Shown here: positions 14,021 through 22,451 of the stretch, piece after piece
Numbering within the stretch: position 1 is the first letter of the stretch
How the letters are laid out: every line of letters begins with the position of its first letter
NCBI GenBank assembly: GCA_030833825.1
Contig: JAURGL010000007.1
Coordinates: 1-23,467 of the forward strand
Length of the DNA: 23,467 nucleotides
DNA from: Vulcanococcus sp. SFB_649D_100_25
GTDB lineage: Bacteria > Cyanobacteriota > Cyanobacteriia > PCC-6307 > Cyanobiaceae
Reading direction: 5' to 3'
Position numbers and translations under genes: made by a program
Notes under the pieces: model-generated
Told to the model about the DNA's origin: nothing
The model's input: the letters and a program-made list of their open reading frames with translations, nothing else
Database searches by the model: none

Positions 14021-14590
14021 ATGTTCCGCACCGTGGCCCGGCTGATCCAGCCCCTGGCAGCCCTGGCCCTGATCCTGGTGCTCAGCCTTGGCGGACTGCC
14101 GGCACCTGCCCAGGCCGCACGGGACACCAACAGCTACGACGGGAACATCTACGCGCTCTACGCCGGGAACGGCTCTTTGGTGCCACCCCGCAGCACCCTG
14201 GCCCAGGCCATGGCCGACCATCGGCCGATCGTGCTGGGCTTCTTCCTCGACGACAGCGCCGCGAGCAAGCAATACGCCGTGGTCTTTAACGAGCTCCAGC
14301 GTCTCTGGGGCCGCACTGCCGAGCTGATCCTCCTGCCCACGGACCCCCTTCAGGATCGGGAACCCCAGGGCGCCGCGGATCCCGCCACCTATTGGAAGGG
14401 GGTGATCCCCCAGGTGGTGGTCTTCAACCAGGACGGCAAAGCGGTGCTCGATCAGAGCGGTCCGGTGAGCATCGATGCGATCAATGCGGCCCTGACCAAG
14501 GTGACCGGACTGAAACCGCAAGGCGACGTCACGTTGAGCCTCAACCTTGAGGTGAATGAGCTCAACAGCGAAATCGTCCCCTCCCGCTGA
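14021..14590 (+). CDS. Secreted/lumenal thioredoxin-fold protein
   Basis: From ATG 14021 the product is 189 aa (a TTG precedes it). Residues 1-~32 are a signal peptide with Arg4, a long hydrophobic core (PLAALALILVLSLGG) and an APAQA cleavage site, so the protein is probably exported to the thylakoid lumen or periplasm. The mature part has a thioredoxin-like strand order (RPIVLGFFLDDSAASKQYAV ... VIPQVVVFNQDGKAVLDQSG with the cis-Pro region), but the active-site CxxC is replaced by DSAAS, so it is not a disulfide enzyme. I recognise a conserved cyanobacterial style but not a characterised member. fumC follows within 10 bp. Confidence 0.7.
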   Translation: MFRTVARLIQPLAALALILVLSLGGLPAPAQAARDTNSYDGNIYALYAGNGSLVPPRSTLAQAMADHRPIVLGFFLDDSAASKQYAVVFNELQRLWGRTAELILLPTDPLQDREPQGAADPATYWKGVIPQVVVFNQDGKAVLDQSGPVSIDAINAALTKVTGLKPQGDVTLSLNLEVNELNSEIVPSR

Positions 14591-14599
14591 GGCGTGACC

Positions 14600-15976
14600 A
14601 TGAGCAGCAGGACTGAGACCGACAGCTTGGGGGCCATCGAGGTTCCCGCGGAGCACTACTGGGGGGCCCAGACCCAGCGCTCAATCACCAACTTTCCCTT
14701 CGGCCAGCGGATGCCGCTGGCGATCGTTCACGCCTTTGGTCAGCTCAAGGCCGCCTGCGCAGAGGCCAACCGGGATCTCGGCAAGCTCGATCCAAGCCTG
14801 TGCGCAGCGATTGTGGCCGCCGCCGAGCAGGTCTCCCGGGGGGAGCTCGACCAGGAGTTTCCCCTCAAGGTCTGGCAGACCGGCTCTGGCACCCAGAGCA
14901 ACATGAACGCCAATGAGGTGATCGCCAACAAGGCGATCGAGGCCCTTGGCGGCGTGCTCGGCAGCAAAAGCCCGGTGCACCCCAACGACCACGTCAACCT
15001 CAGTCAATCCAGCAACGACACCTTCCCGGCGGCGATGCACATCGCCGTGGTCCTTGAGCTGGAGCAACGCCTCCTCCCCGCCGTCGAAGGCCTGGCCGCC
15101 GCCCTGCAGGCCAAGGCAACCGCCTATGCGGATCTGGTGAAGATCGGACGCACCCATCTTCAGGATGCGGTCCCCTTAAGCCTGGGGCAGGAGTTCAGTG
15201 GCTACGTGGCCCAGCTGCAGCTCGCCCTCGAGGCGATCCGCAGCAGCATCCCCCGGGTGCGCGAGCTGGCCATCGGCGGGACCGCCGTGGGGACTGGCCT
15301 GAATGCCCCGAAGGGGTTTGGCGACGCGGTGGCCGCCCGACTCACCGAGCGGCTGGGCACCCCATTCAGCAGCGCCCCCAACAAGTTCCAGGCCCTGGCG
15401 GGCCATGAAGCCCTGGCCTCAGCCCATGGAGCTCTCACGGTTTTGGCAGGATCCCTGATGAAGATCGCCAATGACATCCGCTGGCTCGGCAGTGGCCCCC
15501 GCTGCGGCCTTGGGGAGCTGGTGCTGCCGGAGAACGAGCCGGGAAGCTCGATCATGCCAGGCAAGGTGAACCCCACCCAATCCGAAGCGCTCACCATGAT
15601 CGCCATCCAAGTCATGGGCAACGATGCCGCCATCGGCATCGCCGCCTCGCAAGGCAACTTCGAGCTGAACGTCTTCAAGCCGCTGATCGCCCACAACGTG
15701 CTGGAGAGCATTGAGCTGCTGGCGGGGGCCTGCGCCAGCTTCCGGGAGCACTGCATCGAAGGTCTCAAGGCCAACAAGCACCAAATTGAGCGGCTGCTCA
15801 ATCAGAGCTTGATGTTGGTGACCGCCCTCACCCCGGCCATCGGCTACGACCGCGCCAGTGGGATCGCCAAGCATGCCCACAAACACGGCCTCAGCCTCAA
15901 GGAGGCAGCCCTTGTCCTCGGGGAGATCAGCGCCGAGGACTTCGACCAGTGGGTGCGCCCGGAGGCGATGGTCTAG
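14600..15976 (+). CDS. fumC: Class II fumarate hydratase
   Basis: The product is 458 aa from ATG 14600; GTG 14594 would add two residues. It interconverts fumarate and malate as a homotetramer without iron. Marks in order: DSLGAIEVPAEHYWGAQTQR, GSGTQSNMNANEVIANKA, HVNLSQSSNDTFPAAMHI, KIGRTHLQDAVPL, and the lyase signature GSSIMPGKVNPTQ that provides the active-site loop. Length and motifs are those of a full, active enzyme. The stop overlaps that of phoH2 on the other strand (CTAG at 15973-15976). Confidence 0.97.
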   Translation: MSSRTETDSLGAIEVPAEHYWGAQTQRSITNFPFGQRMPLAIVHAFGQLKAACAEANRDLGKLDPSLCAAIVAAAEQVSRGELDQEFPLKVWQTGSGTQSNMNANEVIANKAIEALGGVLGSKSPVHPNDHVNLSQSSNDTFPAAMHIAVVLELEQRLLPAVEGLAAALQAKATAYADLVKIGRTHLQDAVPLSLGQEFSGYVAQLQLALEAIRSSIPRVRELAIGGTAVGTGLNAPKGFGDAVAARLTERLGTPFSSAPNKFQALAGHEALASAHGALTVLAGSLMKIANDIRWLGSGPRCGLGELVLPENEPGSSIMPGKVNPTQSEALTMIAIQVMGNDAAIGIAASQGNFELNVFKPLIAHNVLESIELLAGACASFREHCIEGLKANKHQIERLLNQSLMLVTALTPAIGYDRASGIAKHAHKHGLSLKEAALVLGEISAEDFDQWVRPEAMV

Positions 15977-17385
15977 AGCAGGTTCGCCGCCAGCTCCGCC
16001 AGTTCGCTGCGCTCACCGCGGATCAAGGTGATGTGGCCCGCCAATGGCTGCCCCTTGAAGCGCTCCACCAGCCAGGTAAGGCCGTTGCTCTCGGCATCCA
16101 CATAGGGATTGTCGATCTGATACGGGTCGCCGGTGAAGACGATCTTGGTGCCCTCTCCCACCCGGGTCACGATCGTTTTCACCTCATGGGGCGTGAGGTT
16201 CTGGGCCTCATCCACCACCATGTACTGGCGAGGGATCGAGCGGCCACGGATGTAGCTGATCGCCTCCACCTCCAACAGCCCCATGCCCTTGAGGTCCGTC
16301 CAGTTGCTGCGGGCCGGGCGGTTCGCACCGGCGCGATTGGCAGGCCCCGACGATCCACGCGGAGCGGAGCGGCCCTCATCGTCGGCACTCCCGCCCAGCA
16401 GGAAATCAAGGTTGTCGATGATCGGCTGCATCCAGGGGCCCATTTTTTCCTCCAGGCTCCCGGGCAGGAAGCCGATCTCCTTGCCCAGGGAGATCACCGG
16501 ACGGGTCACCAGCAACCGTTCGTAGAGGTGTTCATCCGCCACCTGATGCAGGCCTGCCGCCAGGGCCAACAGGGTCTTGCCCGTGCCGGCCTTACCCACC
16601 AGGGTGAGCAACTGGACCGAGGGATCCAACAGCAGATCCAGGGCAAAGGTTTGCTCACGGTTGCGGGCCGACACCTTGCCGAGTCGGGCCCGGGTGGCCT
16701 TCTGCAGGGGCACCAGGGACTGCCGCTTGCTGTCAAAGCGTGCCAGCAGGGTGTGGTTGGGTTGAGCCTGATCAACAAGGGTCACCCCTTCGTTCGCCAG
16801 CAGGACAGTTCCCTGGGCCGCAGGCAAGTCCGACACAGACAAGCCCCCGTCCGCTTTCAGGGCCTCCATCGCCGTTGCACTGACCGTCAGCTCGCAGACC
16901 CCGGGATACAGGTCGGCAATGTCGACCTTGTCGGTGGTGTAGTCCTGGGCAATCAGGCCCACCGCATCGGCTTTGATCCGGAGGTTGGTGTCCTTGGTGA
17001 CAAGCACCACCGGGGGTTGATCGGCAATCAGGCCCGAGCGCAACTGCTCCAGGGCAACGGCAAGGATGTTGTTGTCGCCATTGCCTGCCTTCAGTTCGGG
17101 GGGCAGTTGCGCAAGGGTTTCGCTGCGGCAGAACACCACCTGCAACGTGCCGCCGCTGGTCTCATCAATCGGCACCCCATCGGCCAGGTTGCCCTTCTCG
17201 CGCAGGGCATCGAGCAGCCGTGAAATCTGACGGGCGTTGCGCCCCTTTTCTGAGGGATCACGCTTGAAGCGGTCGATCTCCTCGACCACCTCGATCGGGA
17301 TCACCACCGCGTTGTCTTCAAAACGGGTTAAGGCCTGAGGGTCGTGCAGCAACACATTCGTATCGAGGACGAAGGTCTTGCGCAT
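15973..17385 (-). CDS. PhoH2: PIN domain fused to PhoH ATPase
   Basis: ATG 17385 (MRKTFVLDTNVLLHDP) gives 470 aa; upstream frame to 17466 has no protein-like content. The N-terminal PIN domain (residues 1-~150) has acidic ribonuclease residues in FVLDTNVLL (D8), GNGDNNILA and VTKDTNLRIKA. The C-terminal PhoH domain has Walker A GKAGTGKT (264-271), VTRPVISLGKEIGFLPGS and Walker B MVVDEAQN, then FTGDPYQIDNPY. Characterised PIN-PhoH proteins are sequence-specific RNA helicases and RNases. A Gly/Ser/Arg/Ala-rich insert of ~35 residues splits the PhoH domain (GGSADDEGRSAPRGSSG onward). Confidence 0.93.
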   Translation of the reverse strand: MRKTFVLDTNVLLHDPQALTRFEDNAVVIPIEVVEEIDRFKRDPSEKGRNARQISRLLDALREKGNLADGVPIDETSGGTLQVVFCRSETLAQLPPELKAGNGDNNILAVALEQLRSGLIADQPPVVLVTKDTNLRIKADAVGLIAQDYTTDKVDIADLYPGVCELTVSATAMEALKADGGLSVSDLPAAQGTVLLANEGVTLVDQAQPNHTLLARFDSKRQSLVPLQKATRARLGKVSARNREQTFALDLLLDPSVQLLTLVGKAGTGKTLLALAAGLHQVADEHLYERLLVTRPVISLGKEIGFLPGSLEEKMGPWMQPIIDNLDFLLGGSADDEGRSAPRGSSGPANRAGANRPARSNWTDLKGMGLLEVEAISYIRGRSIPRQYMVVDEAQNLTPHEVKTIVTRVGEGTKIVFTGDPYQIDNPYVDAESNGLTWLVERFKGQPLAGHITLIRGERSELAELAANLL

Positions 17386-17471
17386 CAGGGCACCCCACTG
17401 AAGTTGCGGAAACGCTAGGCGGCTTTTCCAGCTGCACGACCTACGCTCCCGCAGAACGCAAAGCACCTCCG

Positions 17472-18650
17472 TTGGCAGCCCTGTTCGCCATTGTTCTGAT
17501 CGCAGCCCTGATTTTTGGGCTGGCCCTGTTGTGGCTGGAAGCCCGCCATCGACTGCGCCCGGCCTCTCCGCTGCGGTTGAGCAGCAGCGGCTGGAAAGTG
17601 CAGCGCCAGGGCGACGCAGACGTACTGGTGAGGGGACGCCTCAGCATCACCAACCCCCATCGCCGGATGGAGGTGTTTGTGCCCGAGATCGACCTCAAAC
17701 CCACCCTTCTTGGCCGGGGAGACCTCAGCGGCCTGGAGATCCGCTCCCGCCTCACCCCGCAGCATCCCGACGAAGAAGCCAGGGCAGATGGCTACTGGTT
17801 TGCCTACATCGTTAAGGGGCGCAAGACCACCCACGCCGACGTCGAGATCCGCATCAGCGGGCCGGAGGGATCCGACCTCAAAAACCTGCTGGACACCCTG
17901 TGGCTGGAGATCCTCTGGATCAACTACGGCCCCTTCGGCAGGCTGCAGCAGCGTGATGGCGTCCTCATCCCCTTGCGACGGCCGTCCGCAGCGAACCCCA
18001 CCACGGCCCGTTGGCGCGAGGGGGATCGCTGCTCGGTGTTGCCGATCCGGACCCATCTGCTCGGAACCCTCGACGACCCCGCTGAGGTGCTGCGTCACTA
18101 CGCCGGCGCCGTCCTCCAGCCGGGTGATGTGCTGACCATCGGCGAAACACCTCTTGCGGTGATGCAGGGGCGCTACAACCACCCAGCCAACCTGGAACCC
18201 TCGAGCCTGGCGCGCCTGCTGTGCCGGGTGTTCCATCCCACCAGCTCCCTGGCGACGGCCTGTGGCTTGCAAACGCTGATCGACAACGTCGGACCGGCCC
18301 GGGTTCTCTGCGCCTGGCTGCTCGGGACGGCCCTGAAGCTGGTGGGATCCAAGGGCTGGTTCTATCGCCTTGCCGGCGAACAAGCCCGCCTGATCGACGA
18401 TGTCACGGGGACCACCCCCCCCTACGACCAGACCATCGTTCTTGGTCCGAAGGACAGTGCCGCGGTCTGCCGCGATCTGGCCGCCGAACTTGGGGTCGCC
18501 GTCGCGGTGGTCGATGTGAACGATCTGGGGCGCGTCAAGGTGCTGGCCTCCAGCCCCGGCTGTGATGAAGCCCTGCTGGAGCGTGCCCTGAAACCGAATC
18601 CCGCCGGCAACGCCAACGAGCGCACACCTCTGGTCCTTGTTCGCCCCTGA
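17472..18650 (+). CDS. CofE-like (F420 gamma-glutamyl ligase domain) membrane protein
   Basis: TTG 17472 opens 392 codons. One N-terminal helix (LFAIVLIAALIFGLALLWL) is followed by an amphipathic basic stretch. An unrecognised beta-rich domain comes next (GWKVQRQGDADVLVRGRLSI ... GYWFAYIVKGRKTTHADVEI). From ~190 the chain fits the CofE/gamma-glutamyl ligase fold (RCSVLPIRTHLLGTLDDPAE, LQPGDVLTIGETPLAVMQGR). This is a cyanobacterial type annotated by homology to F420-0 ligase, though most cyanobacteria are not known to need such F420 tailoring. True substrate unknown. Divergent from phoH2 across 86 bp. A strong hairpin spans the stop. Confidence 0.75.
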   Translation: MAALFAIVLIAALIFGLALLWLEARHRLRPASPLRLSSSGWKVQRQGDADVLVRGRLSITNPHRRMEVFVPEIDLKPTLLGRGDLSGLEIRSRLTPQHPDEEARADGYWFAYIVKGRKTTHADVEIRISGPEGSDLKNLLDTLWLEILWINYGPFGRLQQRDGVLIPLRRPSAANPTTARWREGDRCSVLPIRTHLLGTLDDPAEVLRHYAGAVLQPGDVLTIGETPLAVMQGRYNHPANLEPSSLARLLCRVFHPTSSLATACGLQTLIDNVGPARVLCAWLLGTALKLVGSKGWFYRLAGEQARLIDDVTGTTPPYDQTIVLGPKDSAAVCRDLAAELGVAVAVVDVNDLGRVKVLASSPGCDEALLERALKPNPAGNANERTPLVLVRP

Positions 18651-18658
18651 GGGCGAAC
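18639..18658 (+). repeat. Perfect hairpin with the stop codon in its loop
   Basis: GTTCGCCC-CTGA-GGGCGAAC is a perfect 8 bp inverted repeat with a 4 nt loop. The TGA stop of the CofE-like gene lies in the loop. There is no T-run after it, so it is not a classic intrinsic terminator; it could stabilise the mRNA 3' end or separate the transcript from the next gene. Confidence 0.6.
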
Positions 18659-18661
18659 GCC

Positions 18662-18668
18662 CATAACA
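18662..18668 (+). promoter_or_regulatory. Possible -10 promoter element
   Basis: ATAACAT contains TAACAT, which fits the cyanobacterial TANNNT -10 pattern, and lies ~30 bp before the GTG of the GNAT-like gene, just past the hairpin. No matching -35 at normal spacing is seen. Confidence 0.3.
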
Positions 18669-18696
18669 TTGACGTAGGCCCACTCAGGCCATCGCC

Positions 18697-19740
18697 GTGT
18701 CCCCAGCCGACAGCCCGCAGCCAGCCCATAACCTTCAGGTGCTGCCTCTGCGGGGTTGGCAACTTCCTCTGCTGCAGGAAGCCTGCTTCCAGGATCTGCT
18801 GCCAGAGCTGCAACGTTCCCTGCTGCTGCAGGGACCTGAGCGCCTGCTCCACAGCCTCGCGCCGAGGCCCTCGTTGGCCCCCGATGTCCTGGTGGCCTTC
18901 CGCGATCCCCAGACACCCCTGGGGGTTTTGCTCTGCCAGCGGCTCAACCGGAGCGGGAGCTGCTGGCAACTCGAGGATCTCAGGAGCAGCGAAGCCTGCC
19001 TGGCCGCCGGGGAAGCCGGACGCATGGCCATTGAAGCGGCCCTGGTGCGCAGCGCGATTGAGCGCAGCCGCAGTGCGGCCAGTTGGATTGCCACCAGTCC
19101 CAGTACCGACAGTCACCGCCTCTCCCTGCTGCGGCAACAGGGCTTTCAGCAGCTGCGCCACGAGACCCTCTGGCGCTGGGAGCCCCCCAGCGAACCGCTG
19201 CAACAGAACCTGCCCAAGGATCTGCAACTGCGTCCCTTGAACCGGCGCACAGCCCAGGCGATGTGGCAGCTGGAGCAGGCCGCCCTGCCAGCCCAGTTGC
19301 GCCAGCTGTTGGATCGCCGCGTTGAAGACCTGCTCGATCAGAGCGAGCAGCCGAGCCTGATGCTGTTCGACAGCTCACGCCAGCAGGCAGTCGCTGGCGC
19401 CCGTCGCCTGCGAAGCGGCAGCAAGGACCTGCCCGAGGTCGAGCTGACCCTGCATCCCGGCTGGCAACACTTGCTGGGGGATCCTCTCCAGCTGTTGCTG
19501 GAGTGCAGCGCCGCCGGCTCCAGCCAACTCCTGGTCCGCAGTGATCTGCTGGACCGCGATCGCAGCCAATGGCTGCAAAACCTGGGGATGGCCCCCGAAG
19601 GGGAGGAGGTGGTCATGGCCCGGAGCGTGTGGAGGCGCCACGCCTCCCAGCCCAGCCATGCCGTGGCTCGACGCCTGGAAGCGGTGCTCGGTCAACTGCA
19701 ACCCCGCCAGAGACCGATCCCCACCCCCCTTGGCCGCTGA
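18697..19740 (+). CDS. Hypothetical protein with GNAT-like features
   Basis: GTG 18697 gives 347 aa. The chain appears to hold two similar halves: LQVLPLRGWQLPLLQEAC ... SWIATSPSTDSHRLSLLRQQ then GFQQLRHETLWRW, and DLQLRPLNRRTAQAMWQLEQ ... LLVRSDLLDRDRSQWLQNLG. The opening strand-helix and the neighbour-helix-hook pattern (S-R-x-x-L-L-R-x-x-G-F) are typical of GNAT acetyltransferases, but the acetyl-CoA loop is not clear, so the activity may be lost. Leu and Gln are abundant. It sits directly before ruvX, whose start follows the stop by one base, suggesting one operon. Confidence 0.7.
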   Translation: MSPADSPQPAHNLQVLPLRGWQLPLLQEACFQDLLPELQRSLLLQGPERLLHSLAPRPSLAPDVLVAFRDPQTPLGVLLCQRLNRSGSCWQLEDLRSSEACLAAGEAGRMAIEAALVRSAIERSRSAASWIATSPSTDSHRLSLLRQQGFQQLRHETLWRWEPPSEPLQQNLPKDLQLRPLNRRTAQAMWQLEQAALPAQLRQLLDRRVEDLLDQSEQPSLMLFDSSRQQAVAGARRLRSGSKDLPEVELTLHPGWQHLLGDPLQLLLECSAAGSSQLLVRSDLLDRDRSQWLQNLGMAPEGEEVVMARSVWRRHASQPSHAVARRLEAVLGQLQPRQRPIPTPLGR

Positions 19741-19741
19741 G

Positions 19742-20221
19742 GTGGGCTCACCCCAGCCCCGATCCGTCCTCGCCCTTGACGTCGGTCGGCGTCGCATCGG
19801 ACTGGCGGGCTGCGATCCCCTCGGCCTCACCGTGACCCCCTTACCCGCCCTTGCACGGGGAAAGTTCCCCGCGGACTTGGAACATCTCGGTCCCCTTGTG
19901 CAGCAAAGGCGCATCACGGCCCTTGTCGTGGGGCTCCCCCTCGATGCCAGCCAACAACCCACCGAGCAGGCTGCGCACTGCCGCCGCTACGGGGAACGTC
20001 TGGCCCGCAGCCTGGATCTCCCCCTGGCCTTCGTGAATGAATACGCCAGCAGCTGGGATGCTGCAGAACGCTTTGGTCTCCACGGGGATCGCAGTGGGGC
20101 ACTCGATAGTGCCGCCGCCGCCCTGCTGCTGGAGCAGTGGCTCAGGGAGGGCCCCGAACCTGCAGCAGTGCCAAAGGCGACCCTCGACGTTGGCCCTGGG
20201 ACTGGTGCCCAGGCATCCTGA
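19742..20221 (+). CDS. ruvX: RuvX/YqgF-family RNase H-like protein
   Basis: GTG 19742 gives 159 aa; TTG 19730 is an alternative. The YqgF core is present: VLALDVGRRRIGLAGCDPLG (first Asp), ITALVVGLPLDASQ, and LDSAAAALLLEQWL (last Asp). The middle motif, usually VDERLT/S, reads VNEYASSWDAAE: the Glu is kept but the flanking Asp and Arg are changed. Family members act as Holliday-junction resolvases or in 16S rRNA end processing. A ~25-residue disordered C-terminal tail follows. The gene is embedded in a tight plus-strand cluster. Confidence 0.85.
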   Translation: MGSPQPRSVLALDVGRRRIGLAGCDPLGLTVTPLPALARGKFPADLEHLGPLVQQRRITALVVGLPLDASQQPTEQAAHCRRYGERLARSLDLPLAFVNEYASSWDAAERFGLHGDRSGALDSAAAALLLEQWLREGPEPAAVPKATLDVGPGTGAQAS

Positions 20222-20241
20222 GGACATTGCAACCACGCACC

Positions 20242-20808
20242 ATGAGCAGCGACGGACCCAGCAGCAACGGATCCGGTGATGTCCCCACCGTGTTGGTGCG
20301 CGACCAGACGGGCCGGCAACTGCTCTGCTTTCTGGAGCAACTGATCCCCCTCGATGGCAAGGACTACGCCCTGCTGACACCGGTGGACACCCCCGTCTGC
20401 CTGGTGCGCATCGCCGATGAGGACGGTGAGGACGAGGTGGTCGAGGAGCTCGATGGCGCAGAGCCGATCCTGTCGGTGGCGGATGTGGTGCTTCAGGAGC
20501 ACGATCTGACCCTGGTGCGCTCGGCGGTGACCCTGACCGTCAGCGGTGACCTCGAGGAACCTGAGGCCGAGGAATTCGAGGAGGAGCTTGATGAGGAGGA
20601 CGAGGACGACGAAACCGACCTCTACGAGATGCTGATTCAGTTCCGGGCCGAAGGGCAGGAATACGGCCTGTTCATCCCCCTCGATCCCTTCTTTGTGGTG
20701 GCTCGGATGGAGAACGGCGAAGGCCTCCTGGTGGAGGGGGAGGAGTTCGAACGGGTGCAGCCCCGCATCGAAGCGGAGCTGGAGGATCGCGAGCTCGGTG
20801 ACGACTGA
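20242..20808 (+). CDS. DUF3727 cyanobacterial protein
   Basis: From ATG 20242 the product is 188 aa. Two beta-rich halves are linked by a very acidic stretch (EEPEAEEFEEELDEEDEDDE). The first half (VLVRDQTGRQLLCFLEQLIP ... YALLTPVDTPVCLVRI) and second (EYGLFIPLDPFFVVARMENG) fit the DUF3727/DUF1292-like family found in cyanobacteria and plants. Its role is not known to me. The acidic linker may bind metal or basic proteins. The gene lies between ruvX and a YqeG-type phosphatase, 6 bp from the latter, an order common in picocyanobacteria as far as I recall. Confidence 0.85.
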   Translation: MSSDGPSSNGSGDVPTVLVRDQTGRQLLCFLEQLIPLDGKDYALLTPVDTPVCLVRIADEDGEDEVVEELDGAEPILSVADVVLQEHDLTLVRSAVTLTVSGDLEEPEAEEFEEELDEEDEDDETDLYEMLIQFRAEGQEYGLFIPLDPFFVVARMENGEGLLVEGEEFERVQPRIEAELEDRELGDD

Positions 20809-20814
20809 GCCGCG

Positions 20815-21336
20815 GTGACCCGTCTAACGATCTCGCAACTGCTGCAGCCGAACATGGTGGCGCCGGGGACCCTCGCGGACCTGCCCCTCCATGGCCTGCT
20901 GGCCCACGGCATCCGCGCTCTGGTGCTGGATGTGGACCGGACCCTGCTGCCCCATCGGGGCACGACCCTGCCGCAACCGATGGAGGCCTGGCTGCAGCGC
21001 GCCCAGGAGACGTTGCCGCTGCACCTGTTCAGCAACAACCCATCCCGCAGCCGCATCGGGGCAGTGGCTGAGCAGCTGGGGGTGAACTACACCACCAGTG
21101 CCGGCAAGCCTAGGAGAGGCCCTCTGCGCCGGGTCCTGAGCGAGCTTCAGCTGCCGGCAGCCCAGGTGGCGATCGTGGGGGATCGGGTCTTCACCGATGT
21201 CCTCGCCGGAAACCGCCTTGGGCTGTTCACGGTGCTGGTGAAACCGGTGAATCCCGATGGTCTGCCCTGCCGCTACGACCATTGGCAGAAATTCGAGGTG
21301 AAATTGGCACGTCTTGCCGGAGCTGATCTGCCCTGA
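20815..21336 (+). CDS. YqeG-family HAD phosphatase
   Basis: GTG 20815 gives 173 aa. All four HAD motifs are readable: DVDRTLLPH with nucleophile Asp39 and Asp41; LFSNNPSRSRI (motif II); the Lys of SAGKPRRGPLRRVL (motif III); and VGDRVFTDVLAGNRLGL (motif IV). No large cap domain is present, so the substrate may be a protein or a phospholipid head such as phosphatidylglycerol phosphate, as for related Gep4/PTPMT-like members (inference). The stop is 1 bp from the proB ATG, consistent with an operon. Confidence 0.9.
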   Translation: MTRLTISQLLQPNMVAPGTLADLPLHGLLAHGIRALVLDVDRTLLPHRGTTLPQPMEAWLQRAQETLPLHLFSNNPSRSRIGAVAEQLGVNYTTSAGKPRRGPLRRVLSELQLPAAQVAIVGDRVFTDVLAGNRLGLFTVLVKPVNPDGLPCRYDHWQKFEVKLARLAGADLP

Positions 21337-21337
21337 G

Positions 21338-22411
21338 ATGGCCAACCGCCGTGTGATCAAGGTGGGGACGAGCGTGCTGCGGGGCTCCGGCGGTCGCAGC
21401 ACCGACCAGGTGATTGCCGATCTCGCCTCAAGCCTCTGCGGGCTTTGGCAGCGCCAGGAACCGGTGGTCCTCGTCACCAGTGGCGCCGTGGGCCTTGGCT
21501 GCCATGCCCTCGGGCGCAGTCAACGCCCCACGGAGGTCGAAGCCCTCCAGGCCGCTGCCGCCGTCGGCCAGGGGCGCCTGATGACCCTCTACGACCAGGC
21601 CTTTGCAGCCCATGGACGCTGCGTGGCTCAGGTGCTCTTGACCCGCGGGGATCTCACCTCACGCCGCCGCTACCAAAACGCCTGCCGCACCCTGGAGCAG
21701 TTGCTCGCCTGGGGGGTGACTCCAGTGATCAACGAGAACGACACCCTCGCCACCGACGAACTCCGCTTCGGGGACAACGACACCCTCTCAGCCTTGGTGT
21801 CGGTGGCGGTGCAGGCCGATGAACTGGTCTTGCTGACCGACATCGACAGCCTTTACTCCGGTGATCCCCGCAGCGATGCCGATGCCCGGCCGATCCCCGA
21901 GGTACGCACCATGGCCGAGCTGGAGGCCCTCGCAGGGGTGGCCAAAGGTGGCGGGCGCTGGGGCACCGGAGGCATGACCACAAAACTGTCTGCCGCGCGG
22001 ATCGCCACCGCCAGTGGCATCCAGGTGCGCCTCGCCGATGGCCGCGACCCGGCGGTCCTGGAGGCCCTGTTGAACGGGGCGCCGGTCGGCACCCTGTTTC
22101 GCCCCAGCAGCACCCCCCTCAGCAGTCGCAAAGGCTGGCTGGCCCATGCACTGCTGCCCAAGGGGAGCATCACGGTGGATGCCGGCGCAGCCCAGGCCCT
22201 GCTGGAGCAGGGGGCGTCCCTGCTGGCGGCCGGAGTCCAAGCCGTCGAAGGCAGCTTCGGTCGCCGTGAAGCCGTGCGGGTGGTCGGGCCCCAGGGGCAG
22301 GAGCTGGCGCGGGGCCTCTGTGCGATGGCCAGTGATGAGTTGCTGGAGCGCAAGGGCCAGCGTGGGCTGGTGATCCACCGGGACCATCTGGTGCTGCTGT
22401 CCAGCACCTAG
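21338..22411 (+). CDS. proB: Glutamate 5-kinase
   Basis: From ATG 21338 (MANRRVIKVGTSVLRG) the product is 357 aa, the two-domain length. The amino acid kinase domain has VIKVGTSVL, VVLVTSGAVGLG, NENDTLATDELRFGDNDTLS and VLLTDIDSLYSGDPR, with GTGGMTTKLSAARIAT near its end. A C-terminal PUA domain begins near residue 270 (KGSITVDAGAAQALLEQG). It phosphorylates glutamate in the first step of proline synthesis; the kinase domain is normally feedback-inhibited by proline. It follows the YqeG gene by one base. Confidence 0.97.
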   Translation: MANRRVIKVGTSVLRGSGGRSTDQVIADLASSLCGLWQRQEPVVLVTSGAVGLGCHALGRSQRPTEVEALQAAAAVGQGRLMTLYDQAFAAHGRCVAQVLLTRGDLTSRRRYQNACRTLEQLLAWGVTPVINENDTLATDELRFGDNDTLSALVSVAVQADELVLLTDIDSLYSGDPRSDADARPIPEVRTMAELEALAGVAKGGGRWGTGGMTTKLSAARIATASGIQVRLADGRDPAVLEALLNGAPVGTLFRPSSTPLSSRKGWLAHALLPKGSITVDAGAAQALLEQGASLLAAGVQAVEGSFGRREAVRVVGPQGQELARGLCAMASDELLERKGQRGLVIHRDHLVLLSST

Positions 22412-22451
22412 ACACTCGGCCTACGATCCGCCCGACAGCCTCCTGCTTCCA

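Noticed and set aside
15949..17223. 424-codon plus ORF opposite phoH2
   Set aside because: Shadow of the PIN-PhoH gene, low-complexity product.
17415..18683. 422-codon minus ORF opposite the CofE-like gene
   Set aside because: Shadow frame rich in Gly/Gln/His; the plus-strand product has a membrane helix and family motifs.
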